From GCA-2709075 sp964492555 (GTDB lineage Bacteria > Pseudomonadota > Alphaproteobacteria > MPNO01 > UBA2964), in NCBI GenBank assembly GCA_964492555.1, contig CAZBKQ010000039.1, forward strand, positions 1-23,851: a stretch of DNA of 23,851 nucleotides, read 5' to 3'. The position numbers were made by a program, and so were the translations under genes. The notes beneath the pieces are model-generated. The model was not told where the DNA came from and did no database searches. It saw only the letters and a list, made by a program, of their open reading frames with translations. Positions 1-7,320 of the stretch are shown piece after piece (the stretch's first letter is position 1; every line of letters begins with the position of its first letter).

Positions 1-912
1 TCGGATCATCTTCGCGCGCGTTTTCGCATCCGGCAACGGGCCGCGCGCCGCCGCCATGTTCTCCTGCATATGTTCGACCTTCGAAGTCGCCGGAATGGCG
101 CAGGTGACGGCGGGGTGCGAGACGATGAATTTCAGGATGAATTGCGGCCAGTTAGTAATGCCCCACCCGGCGGCCCAGCCGGGCAGGGGCTTGCCCGCCA
201 GCCGGTCGATAAGCGCGCCCCGCTGGAACGGGCGGTTGACGATTACCCCGATGGCTTTCTCCCGCGCCATATCGAGCAGCCGGTCCTCCGGCATGCGGTC
301 CACGGGATTATAGGTCAGCTGGATGAAATCGATTTTTTCCGCCGCCATGATCCGTTCCATTTCCTCATGCCGCCAGCCATGGGAGGTGGTGATGCCGCTA
401 TAGCGCACCAGCCCTTCATCGCGCGCGGCGCGGATGGCGCGGAGATGTTCCCGCCAATCGACCAGATTATGCACCTGCATCACATCGATTTCGGGCAGAC
501 CCCAGAGAGCGCGGGTCTCCCGCATCTGGTCCGGCCCGCTGCCGCCCGCCGGGGTCCAGATCTTGGTGGCGGAGACCAGCCCCTTGCGTTCCGCCGCCGG
601 CAGACGCTTAAGGCACCACCCCATCACATCCTGCGCCGAACCGTACATGGGGGAGCTGTCCACCATTCCGCCGCCGAGCGCGAAGAAACTTCGCAATACC
701 TCCAGCCTGCGGGCGCGCAAGGTTTCGCTGCTGCCGACATTGAAGGTCACCCAGGTGCCCATCCCGATGATCGGGATCTGCTCGCCCGAAGACGGGATCG
801 GCCGGGTCAGGATCGGGGCGCTTTGCGCGGCGGCGATGGACGGCAAGGCGGAGGCGAGCGCCGCCCCGCCGAGAAGAGCGGTTGCCTGCCGCCGGGTGAT
901 ATCAATGGTCAT
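1..912 (-). CDS. Aldo/keto reductase with Tat signal peptide (3' end cut by window edge)
   Basis: This NAD(P)H-dependent oxidoreductase of the aldo/keto reductase superfamily reads through 304 codons to base 1 without a stop, so the C-terminus lies outside the window. Residues 6-14 (T-R-R-Q-A-T-A-L-L) followed by an Ala-rich stretch to about residue 29 look like a twin-arginine signal peptide, predicting export of the folded protein to the periplasm. The family's catalytic tetrad is visible in order: Asp in MVDSS, Tyr in MYGSA, Lys in ATKIW and His in MQVHN. A barrel-type body follows, with the motif NPVDRMPEDRLLDMA. The ATG at 912 has a CGGAG about 10 bases upstream. The substrate is unknown. 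The gene runs in the same direction as the phage-like lysis genes upstream of it, but nothing suggests a functional link. Confidence 0.88.
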   Translation of the reverse strand, partial: MTIDITRRQATALLGGAALASALPSIAAAQSAPILTRPIPSSGEQIPIIGMGTWVTFNVGSSETLRARRLEVLRSFFALGGGMVDSSPMYGSAQDVMGWCLKRLPAAERKGLVSATKIWTPAGGSGPDQMRETRALWGLPEIDVMQVHNLVDWREHLRAIRAARDEGLVRYSGITTSHGWRHEEMERIMAAEKIDFIQLTYNPVDRMPEDRLLDMAREKAIGVIVNRPFQRGALIDRLAGKPLPGWAAGWGITNWPQFILKFIVSHPAVTCAIPATSKVEHMQENMAAARGPLPDAKTRAKMIR

Positions 913-997
913 GCGCCGATGCTCCGCCTGTGTCCGTCCCCCTGTAATGTAGGGGCGGGTGGCGCGAAGCCAAGCGCTCACCGGGCGGGCGCCGTCC

Positions 998-2233
998 CTA
1001 ATTCAGCCCGTAAAGTGATTTCGCCCGGTTGAGCAGGGCGCGGCGGTGGTCGATGCCGTTGGTTCCGCCATTGATCCTTTTGGTCACGGTCATCAGATCG
1101 TCATTATCGGCATGGCGGCTGAGTTCGCGCGAATTCCAGAACCAGCCCGCGACCGCGACACAGAGCCCCATATCGCTGGCCACGATTTCCGGATTGTCCA
1201 TGATCTCATCCTCGCGCCCGATATGGCTGCCGAAACTGCGGTAATTGGCCCGCCCGGTCAGCTGGATCAGCCCGCGCCCCTTATATTTGACGCCGTCCCC
1301 CGGTTCGACATTGCCGAGATCGCGCCGGTGCTCATAGGCCTCCCCGCTCGCCAGCTCTTCCTTGAAGCGGAGCTCGCCGCTTTCATGGCCGATCTGGGCG
1401 AGGAAATGCGCCTGGCGCAGCGGCGTGTTGAGCGAGAATTGTTCGAGACAGTCCGCCATCGGCCCGGCAAAGGCGGCGACATCTTCTTCCGACGCGGCCA
1501 GCATGATCAGCGACAGCATCAGCGGTGAAAAACCGCTCTCGACCTCAGCGCAGAGCGCGCGCACGGTGCGCCCGTCCGGATCGGCGGCCCCGTCGGGATC
1601 GGCGACGCCCAGCGCCTGCGCCTGATAGGCCGCGATGGCTTCCGCGGTCTTGCCGCCGAACAGCCCGTCCGGCACCAGCGGCGCGGCGATCTCAAACCGG
1701 GATTTATCCGCCGCGTTATTCAGCAGCCGCTGGATCAGCTCCACATCGTTGCGGTTATTGGTTTCCTGCCGTCCGACCGACCCGGCCAGCAGCTTCAACC
1801 CGCGCCGGTCTTCGCCCGCGCCGCCGCCGGCGGGTCCTTCCCCCGGGGCGTGCGTTGGCGATGCCGCCGCCGGGCGGGTATCGCCCTGCCGTTCGAAATG
1901 GGGCGTGTCCTTGAAGCTCTGCCAGTTGCCGCCCCAGCGGTTGAGCGCATCAAGCCCCTCCCAGAAATCGCCGAGCGGCTGCAGCACCGATTTGTCGTAA
2001 CACAGGCTGAGCGCGCCGCCGGGCCCCTCGGTAAAGAAGTTGAGATCAATCGCCAGCCGTTTCATATGGCGGCTGCTCATTGTTTTCGACCGGCCCTCGC
2101 GCATATGGATGCGCTGCTGCTCCGGCGTGCGGAACAGCTCCCCGCCGGTGATGACAAAGCCGAGATCCTTGGCATGGGCGATCAGCTTCGCGACATGCTG
2201 CAGGAAAATATCCTGTTCGGTGACCAGCCCCAT
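998..2233 (-). CDS. Three-domain phage-type endolysin: M15 peptidase, peptidoglycan binding, GH19 glycosidase
   Basis: This 411-residue protein is predicted to degrade peptidoglycan with two different activities. Residues 1-117 resemble M15 endolysin peptidases, with a zinc-ligand pattern of His56, Asp63 (S-R-H-M-K-R-L-A-I-D) and His112 (D-T-P-H-F-E). Residues about 160-230 look like a peptidoglycan-binding repeat (ELIQRLLNN, then DGLFGGKTAEAIAAYQ). Residues about 235-411 match GH19 chitinase-like lysozymes, with HES at 283-285 (Glu284 the likely acid), then KYKGRGLIQLTGRANY and GGTNGIDHR. No signal peptide is seen, so release would need a holin. The start lies one base after the stop of the holin-like gene, the usual holin-endolysin arrangement. 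The linker at about 118-150 is rich in Pro, Gly and Ala. Family assignment is strong; substrate bonds are inferred. Confidence 0.9.
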   Translation of the reverse strand: MGLVTEQDIFLQHVAKLIAHAKDLGFVITGGELFRTPEQQRIHMREGRSKTMSSRHMKRLAIDLNFFTEGPGGALSLCYDKSVLQPLGDFWEGLDALNRWGGNWQSFKDTPHFERQGDTRPAAASPTHAPGEGPAGGGAGEDRRGLKLLAGSVGRQETNNRNDVELIQRLLNNAADKSRFEIAAPLVPDGLFGGKTAEAIAAYQAQALGVADPDGAADPDGRTVRALCAEVESGFSPLMLSLIMLAASEEDVAAFAGPMADCLEQFSLNTPLRQAHFLAQIGHESGELRFKEELASGEAYEHRRDLGNVEPGDGVKYKGRGLIQLTGRANYRSFGSHIGREDEIMDNPEIVASDMGLCVAVAGWFWNSRELSRHADNDDLMTVTKRINGGTNGIDHRRALLNRAKSLYGLN

Positions 2234-2234
2234 C

Positions 2235-2906
2235 TTACCGCCCCCGGTATTCGCCCGGTTGCGGCGCCAGCGGTGGTTGTGTCCGCGCCGCGCTGTCCCG
2301 CAGCGCCTGGGTCTTGTCCTTGCTGCCCTGCGACGATCCGAAGAAGAACTGGATGATCGCGGCCAGCGTGACCCCGAGCAGGAAGCCGATGACGGTGTCG
2401 ACGATCCGCGCCCTGGCCAGCGCCGCCGCCGTCAGCTGGCTCTTGTCGTCGGTCATCTGATAGAGGGAATCGCCGAAGAAAATCGCCCAGCCGATAAACC
2501 CGAACGTCAGAAGGGTGAGCAGGATCGCGAACAGATAGATGAAATTCTGCGCCAGCCAGGAATTACTGCGCAGCGCCGATTCCTGCATCGAGCGCGCATC
2601 GGCCCGGTCCGCCGCGGCGATTTCCATCCGCGCGATCTCCAGCTTGCCGACGGTCTCCAGCTCCTGCAGCAGCAGCTCCTGATTTTGCAGCTCTAATTCC
2701 TTGAGCTTGATCTATTGATCCTCGGTCAGCTTGTCCTCGGCGACATCCTCGATCTCGATGCCGGTCTTTTCCTTGATCAGGTTGGTGATCTTCTCCACGC
2801 CTTCATCGGCGGCGCTGTTGAAAAAACCGCCGAGCAGATCCATCCCGCGCTTGGCCAGAGACGGGATCAGCGCGGGCGCGATGGCGGCGATCAATGGAAA
2901 CGGCAT
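2235..2906 (-). pseudogene. Phage holin-like membrane protein interrupted by an in-frame amber codon
   Basis: Two adjacent open stretches on the minus strand are in the same frame and are separated only by TAG at 2712-2714. Together they make one protein of about 223 residues. The first part (64 residues) starts MPFPLIAAIAPALIPSLAKR and ends EDVAEDKLTEDQ. After the stop it resumes IKLKELELQNQELLLQELE, a charged helix, then ADRADARSMQ, a first membrane segment (FIYLFAILLTLLTFGFIGWA), a second (VIGFLLGVTLAAIIQFFFG) and the phage-typical FGSSQGSKDKT. This order is that of phage holin-like proteins encoded next to endolysins. GGGGGAG precedes the ATG at 2906. A G-to-A change in TGG would give this TAG, so Trp is a plausible original residue. 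Without suppression only a 64-residue N-terminal peptide is made; an internal ATG at 2627 could give a 130-residue C-terminal part. A sequencing error is also possible. Confidence 0.8.
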
Positions 2907-3047
2907 GGTCTTCTCCCCCTGTTGAGACGCACCGGACTATGATTCTTGTCGTCTTTTATAAACGCGCTTCTTTACATTTATACGACTGATAGTGGCATTC
3001 CGGGCCGCATCGCGCCAGTCTTTAAATCGGCGCGGTTCCGGCTTGTC

Positions 3048-4070
3048 CTACACCCCGAAGGTAAAGCGCGTGCCGACATTGGTGGTGACCAGCTTGTCCG
3101 GCATCTCGCGCCGCATCGCCTCGATAAAGCGCCGGCCGGAACAATGCATCGGCAGGATCACGTCGGGATTGAATTCCTTGAACGCGTCCACCGTGTGGGC
3201 GATGTAATCGTCGGGCGAGGTGCCGAGATGGAACCCGCCGATCACGGCATGGACCTTGTCGACATTGGTCACCGCCTTCGCCGTGTTCACCGTATTGACG
3301 ATGCCGGTATGGCCGCAGGAGGAAATCACCACCAGCCCGCGCCCCTTCACCACATAGCAGGTCGCGTGTTCCTCCGGATGGGTGTCCTTGACCAGCTTGC
3401 CCTTGCGTTCCTCGTCGGAGAAATGATCCTCCATCTGTTCGGCCTCGTCGGCCAGCACCATCGAGCCGCCGGTGACCTGTTCGAAGGAGTTGCGCTCGAT
3501 ATAGCCGGTGGTAAAGGCGCCGCCCATCTCGGTCGGCGTTTCACAGGCGATGGGGATGACGTTCTGCGCCGTCAGCGAGGTGCGGTCGAGCGCGCCCCAG
3601 CTCACCATCTCGCCGGGCTTGCCGCCGCCGGTCCAGCGTTCGCGGAAAATGCCCTCGCCGCCGATATAGAATTTCATATCGTCCCGCATCTGATAGCGGA
3701 ACCTGTCGACGAACCCTTCCATCCCGCCGTAATGGTCGCGATGGGCGTGGCTCAATATCAGACCGCTGATTCTGCGCGGGTCGATATCGAGCAATTCGAA
3801 ATTGCGCGAGATGATGTCCGGCGTGTAGCCGAAATCCAGCAGATATTGTTCGTTGACGCCGTCGGCCTCCGATTCCAGATGCAGCGACAGCCCCCATTCG
3901 CAGGCCAAAGTCGTCATCTGGCGGCCGGGAATCTTGCCGACATGATCGATGGCGCAGAAATCATGTTCCGCCTTGGGCAGGAACCGTTCATAGGCGGAAT
4001 CGACCAGCACCCGGACCGACAGCCGGTCCACCACCGGCGGGGTGAAAGGGGTTTCGAGTTTTGTGGACAT
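3048..4070 (-). CDS. Metallo-beta-lactamase-fold hydrolase, COG1237-like
   Basis: This 340-residue protein has the metallo-beta-lactamase fold. The metal-binding motif H-A-H-R-D-H is at residues 108-113, further likely ligands lie in SSCGHTGI and VIGGFHLG, and there is a late conserved LPMHCSG. Length and order (an early LVDS strand, a long insert between the HxHxDH motif and the C-terminal His) fit the COG1237 group, annotated as dihydropterin-type synthase-like hydrolases; the true substrate is unknown. I chose the ATG at 4070 because GGGAGG sits five bases upstream; a GTG at 4103 would add 11 residues that include this ribosome site. No signal peptide is visible, so it is probably cytoplasmic. 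It is divergent from the AbrB-family gene with about 180 bases between. Confidence 0.85.
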   Translation of the reverse strand: MSTKLETPFTPPVVDRLSVRVLVDSAYERFLPKAEHDFCAIDHVGKIPGRQMTTLACEWGLSLHLESEADGVNEQYLLDFGYTPDIISRNFELLDIDPRRISGLILSHAHRDHYGGMEGFVDRFRYQMRDDMKFYIGGEGIFRERWTGGGKPGEMVSWGALDRTSLTAQNVIPIACETPTEMGGAFTTGYIERNSFEQVTGGSMVLADEAEQMEDHFSDEERKGKLVKDTHPEEHATCYVVKGRGLVVISSCGHTGIVNTVNTAKAVTNVDKVHAVIGGFHLGTSPDDYIAHTVDAFKEFNPDVILPMHCSGRRFIEAMRREMPDKLVTTNVGTRFTFGV

Positions 4071-4252
4071 CCGCGCCTCCCGCTTTTGTTGATTGAGCGT
4101 CACTGAAATTATGGCCGGTTCTGCCGGGAACGGAAAGGAAAACAGTCGCGGCGGCTCTCGCCCCGCATTGCCCCGGCGCGGCGGATGGGTAATCCTGTCG
4201 CGCGATTATTATCTTCACCGCCCGCAAGACCCGTCCGGAAAACCGAGCCCGT

Positions 4253-5302
4253 ATGAAAGACCCGCGCAAACTCCGCATCTGGCTGGCCCTTATCGTCCTC
4301 TCGCTGGGGTTCGCCTATCTGCTGCATCTGACCGGATTTCCCGCCGCCTTCCTGATCGGGCCGATGCTGGTCGCGATGGTGTTCGGCGCGCGCGGCGCGC
4401 GGCTCGCCGTGGCGCGGCCCTTTATGCTCTGTTCGCAGGCGGTAATCGGCGTGCTGGTGGCAAGCTCGCTCGACCCGGATACCCTGACCGTCATTGCCGA
4501 TAACGCGCCCTCCATCGTGCTGGTCGTCGCCACCACCGTGCTGTTCAGCACATTCGCCGGCTGGCTGATGGCGCGGACGCGGTTGCTGCCCGGCACCACG
4601 GCGGCGTGGGGCTGCGCGCCCGGCGCGGCGACCGGCATGGTTGCGCTGTCAGAGGAATATGGCGCCGATCCGCGCATGGTGGCGCTGATGCAGTTCCTGC
4701 GGGTCACCATGGTGGTGGTGATCGCGACGCTGGTCTCGCGCCTCGTCTTCGGGGTCAACGCGCTGGAGGCGTCGGAGGGCACGCCGTTCCTGTCGGGCTT
4801 CGACCGGCCGCTCGATCTGCTGGCGACCATCGGCACGATTTTCGCCGGGGCGCTCGCCGCGAGATTACTCTCGATCCCCTCGGGCGGGGTGTTCATTCCG
4901 CTCGCCATCGCCTTCACCCTGCAGAGCGTCGGATTGCTGACGATCACCCTGCCGCCCTGGCTGCTGCTCACCGCCTTTACCCTGATCGGGCTCTGGGTCG
5001 GGCTGAAATTCGAACGCGAAACCGTGCTTTATGCCCTCCGCGTATTGCCGATCATGCTGGTCGGGTCGATCTCGCTGATCCTGTTGTGCGGGGTGTCGGC
5101 GGCGATGCTGGTCTGGCTGGTCGGGACCGATCCGCTGACCGCCTATCTGGCGACCACCCCCGGCGCGCTGGAGGCGGTGACCATCATCGCGGTCAGCAGC
5201 AACGCCGATATTTCCTTTATCCTCGCGCTGCAGACCGTGCGGCTGTTCGTCGTCATCGTCACCGGCCCGATGCTGGCCAAGATGATCTGCCGGATGATTT
5301 AG
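4253..5302 (+). CDS. AbrB-family (COG3180) inner-membrane protein
   Basis: This 349-residue, almost wholly hydrophobic protein has about ten membrane segments arranged as two similar halves, as in the Gram-negative AbrB duplication family. The family's Gly/Pro patches recur in each half: FPAAFLIGPMLVAMVFG near the N-terminus, then PGTTAAWGCAPGAATGMVALSEEYGAD, and later TPGALEAVTIIAVSSNAD. The family has been called a putative ammonia monooxygenase or regulator in databases, but the sequence looks like a transporter or channel and is unrelated to the DNA-binding AbrB of Bacillus. No substrate can be read from the sequence. It is divergent from the metallo-hydrolase gene and is followed by a dispersed palindromic repeat, so it is probably monocistronic. 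Confidence 0.85.
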   Translation: MKDPRKLRIWLALIVLSLGFAYLLHLTGFPAAFLIGPMLVAMVFGARGARLAVARPFMLCSQAVIGVLVASSLDPDTLTVIADNAPSIVLVVATTVLFSTFAGWLMARTRLLPGTTAAWGCAPGAATGMVALSEEYGADPRMVALMQFLRVTMVVVIATLVSRLVFGVNALEASEGTPFLSGFDRPLDLLATIGTIFAGALAARLLSIPSGGVFIPLAIAFTLQSVGLLTITLPPWLLLTAFTLIGLWVGLKFERETVLYALRVLPIMLVGSISLILLCGVSAAMLVWLVGTDPLTAYLATTPGALEAVTIIAVSSNADISFILALQTVRLFVVIVTGPMLAKMICRMI

Positions 5303-5339
5303 GTCTTCGGGTTTTTCCCAAATCGTTCCGCCTCTCGAT

Positions 5340-5428
5340 TGTCATCCCGGACAAGCGCAGCGCGATCCGGGAACCAGAGCTTTTGTTTTTCCGATTTTCC
5401 GGACCCCGGCTCGGGGGCCGGGGTGACA
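5340..5428. repeat. Dispersed palindromic repeat, family A, full copy (89 bp)
   Basis: The element begins TGTCATCCCGG and ends CCGGGGTGACA, so its ends are inverted copies. The left half carries AAGCGCAGCGCGATCCGGGA and the right half is a strong CCCCGGCTCGGGGGCCGGGG hairpin. A second copy of the same 89-base length is at 23655-23743. It lies just after the AbrB-family gene and could act as a transcript-end or mRNA-stability structure; its function is not shown by sequence. Confidence 0.8.
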
Positions 5429-5561
5429 AGTCTTTTTGAATTTTGGGGGAGCGGGCCGGCGCCGTCATCATAAAGGGTTGTCCGCGCGCGCCTCACGGTC
5501 CTAAATGATAGCCGGGAATGGCGGGCGTATTGCCCGCGGTAAGACAAGGGAGACAAGCAAC

Positions 5562-6422
5562 ATGGCCGATAGCGATTACACCCCGCCCAAGGTCTGGACA
5601 TGGGAAACCGATCATGGCGGGCCGTTCGCCGCCACCAACCGCCCGACCGCCGGCGCGCAGTTCGAAAAGGAATTGCCGGTGGGGGATCATCCGCTGCAGC
5701 TTTATTCGCGCGGTACGCCCAACGGGGTGAAGGTGACGGTGCTGCTGGAGGAATTGCTCGCCGCCGGGCATGACGGCGCGGAATATGACGCCTGGTCGAT
5801 CGATATCGGCAATCAGGAACAGTTCGGCTCCGGCTTTGTCGGGGTCAATCCGAATTCCAAGATCCCCGCGCTGATGGATTATTCGACGCCCAAACCGACC
5901 CGGGTGTTCGAATCCGGCGCGATCCTGCTCTATCTCGCCGAGAAACATAACGCCTTTATGCCGAAGGACCCGGCGGACCGGCCGGAGATGCTGTCCTGGC
6001 TGATGTGGCAGATGGGCAGCGCGCCCTATCTCGGCGGCGGGTTCGGCCATTTCTACAATTACGCGCCGGTCAAGATTCAATACGCCATCGACCGCTTCAC
6101 GATGGAGGCCAAGCGCCAGCTCGACGTGCTGGACCAGCAACTGGCCGACAACGAATTCATCTGCGGCGATGAATATACCATCGCCGATATGGCTATCTGG
6201 CCGTGGTATGGCGGCACGGTTCTCGGCTGGCAATATGACGCCAAGGAATTCCTCGACGGGCCGAGCTATAAAAACCTCACCCGCTGGGCGGAACAGCTTT
6301 ACGCGCGCGATCCGGTAAAGCGCGGCCGCATGGTCAACCGGGCGCGCGGCGATGAAAAACACCAGGTGGCCGAACGGCACTCAATGGCCGATTTCGAAGG
6401 AAAAACGCCGGAGCCGTTGTAG
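5562..6422 (+). CDS. yghU: YghU-type glutathione S-transferase / disulfide reductase
   Basis: This 286-residue protein is nearly the same length as E. coli YghU and follows it closely. An N-terminal extension with WTWETDHGGPFAATNRPTAG precedes a thioredoxin-like domain (LQLYSRGTPNGVKVTVLLEELL, cis-Pro motif NPNSKIPAL, glutathione-binding FESGAILLYLAE). The helical C-terminal domain contains YTIADMAIWPWYG and ends near the family-typical RHSMADFE. YghU proteins bind glutathione and reduce disulfides such as 2-hydroxyethyl disulfide. The ATG at 5562 is preceded by AGGGAG about ten bases upstream; an in-frame start at 5505 would add an Arg-rich tail without homology. It is probably cytoplasmic and monocistronic, flanked on both sides by dispersed repeats. 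Confidence 0.93.
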   Translation: MADSDYTPPKVWTWETDHGGPFAATNRPTAGAQFEKELPVGDHPLQLYSRGTPNGVKVTVLLEELLAAGHDGAEYDAWSIDIGNQEQFGSGFVGVNPNSKIPALMDYSTPKPTRVFESGAILLYLAEKHNAFMPKDPADRPEMLSWLMWQMGSAPYLGGGFGHFYNYAPVKIQYAIDRFTMEAKRQLDVLDQQLADNEFICGDEYTIADMAIWPWYGGTVLGWQYDAKEFLDGPSYKNLTRWAEQLYARDPVKRGRMVNRARGDEKHQVAERHSMADFEGKTPEPL

Positions 6423-6441
6423 GGCGCCCCCGTTCCATAGT

Positions 6442-6479
6442 CCCCCTCTCCGCTTGCGGGGAGGGGTTAGGGGAGGGGT
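6442..6479. repeat. Dispersed C/G-tract repeat, family B, copy 1
   Basis: A block reading CCCCCTCTCCGCTTGCGGGG followed by AGGGGTTAGGGGAGGGG forms a hairpin (CCCCTCTCCGC with GCGGGGAGGGG). Similar blocks occur at 17697-17733, 17793-17833, 20719-20756 and, in part, 23831-23851. This one starts about 20 bases after the yghU stop. Confidence 0.75.
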
Positions 6480-6501
6480 TTGTTCCCGGCCCGTGGCCGT
6501 T

Positions 6502-6531
6502 CGGGAGCCCGGCTCGGTGGCCGGGGTGACA
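6502..6531. repeat. Right half of family A repeat
   Basis: The sequence CCCGGCTCGG, then GGCCGGGGTGACA, matches the right half of the full copy at 5340-5428 with a few changes. No left half precedes it. It marks the left border of the lower-GC MtlR-like island; the matching left half lies at 7271-7300 on the other side. Confidence 0.7.
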
Positions 6532-6558
6532 CATGTTGTTAACGCGCTTGCACCAGGT

Positions 6559-6723
6559 TCATAAACTCATAAACGAACAATGCGCGAAAGCAGTCCGCTG
6601 AGGTTCCCAAAGCAGACGGGATTTGCCGAAGCTGGTTAAGTCTGAGTCTGATCCATAGACGACCAAAGAGATACCTATCCCTGATCCGCTGCTTGAGACA
6701 TGCCCAAGTCTGACATTGTTCAT
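6559..6723 (-). CDS. Small hypothetical ORF coupled to the MtlR-like gene
   Basis: This 54-residue ORF starts MNNVRLGHVSSSGSG and ends CSFMSL. Its ATG overlaps the TGA of the MtlR-like gene in an ATGA arrangement, the form usual for translational coupling. I recognise no domain, membrane segment or motif. Base composition is as low in GC as the gene upstream, which suggests it arrived with it. It could be a real small protein or only the decayed tail of the island. Confidence that it is expressed is low. Confidence 0.25.
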   Translation of the reverse strand: MNNVRLGHVSSSGSGIGISLVVYGSDSDLTSFGKSRLLWEPQRTAFAHCSFMSL

Positions 6724-7214
6724 GGCCAAGTCTTCGTCACCCGCTTTTCCTTCGCCACCCACTCTGCTCGATAGGTCAGCCGCATCGCGGTAAGAATCAC
6801 CGCGTTGATGAATACCCCCCGCGGATTACAGTCAAAAGCTTCTCGGCCCCCCGGCAGGTCTGATTTCAGCCGGTCGCAAAACGCTGTGATTTTCGGCTCC
6901 GCAAACGTAGTGCCGTGAATGCTATGAGCGAATTCATTACGTACCTTGCGGATTAGATCGCACTCGGACAAATCGAAGGTATCGATAAGGCCCAAAGCGT
7001 GAGCGGCCTTAATGCGCGCGGAGAATGTGCCTAGCGGAGCGGTACCACCGTCCAATAGACTCCGGGCAGTTTTCCCTACAACAAAAAACGAACGCAACGT
7101 GTCCGCGAGTTTCTGGTCGATCAACGCTGCGCCGACCAACGCAGCTCCATGATCGGTCTCAGATTGGAACTCGTGCAGGAACGCGGAGAAGTCCTTAAGG
7201 TCGTCGTCCCGCAT
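6720..7214 (-). CDS. MtlR-like (mannitol operon repressor superfamily) protein on a low-GC island
   Basis: This 164-residue protein shows the MtlR-superfamily pattern. An early helix ends in GAALVGAALIDQKLADTLRSFF, then APLGTFSARIKAAHALGLID, then LIRKVRNEFAHS, whose R-N-x-F-A-H core is the clearest signature, and TTFAEPKI. E. coli MtlR regulates the mannitol operon, but no mannitol transport or dehydrogenase gene is nearby. Many family members occur alone or on mobile islands with unknown roles, so a mannitol function should not be assumed. Base composition is lower in GC than the neighbours (28 of 60 bases in 6901-6960 are G or C), and no good ribosome site is visible before the ATG. This suggests horizontal origin. 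Confidence 0.75.
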   Translation of the reverse strand: MRDDDLKDFSAFLHEFQSETDHGAALVGAALIDQKLADTLRSFFVVGKTARSLLDGGTAPLGTFSARIKAAHALGLIDTFDLSECDLIRKVRNEFAHSIHGTTFAEPKITAFCDRLKSDLPGGREAFDCNPRGVFINAVILTAMRLTYRAEWVAKEKRVTKTWP

Positions 7215-7270
7215 CGTTGTCAGCTAACCTGCCGGAGGTAGCGCGGGCCGGAGCGGCCCTTTCAAATCTC

Positions 7271-7300
7271 AAGCGCAGCGCGATCCGGGAACCAGAGTTC
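7271..7300. repeat. Left half of family A repeat
   Basis: Bases 7271-7297 are identical to 5353-5379 inside the full family A copy (AAGCGCAGCGCGATCCGGGA and the next seven bases). The TGTCA end and the right half are absent. It sits at the right border of the lower-GC island, 20 bases before the end of the isomerase gene. Confidence 0.8.
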
Positions 7301-7320
7301 TTTATATTTTTCGCTGCCCC

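Noticed and set aside
2946..4106. 386-codon plus-strand open frame
   Set aside because: It is a high-GC shadow of the metallo-beta-lactamase-fold gene, which has clear motifs and a strong ribosome site on the minus strand.
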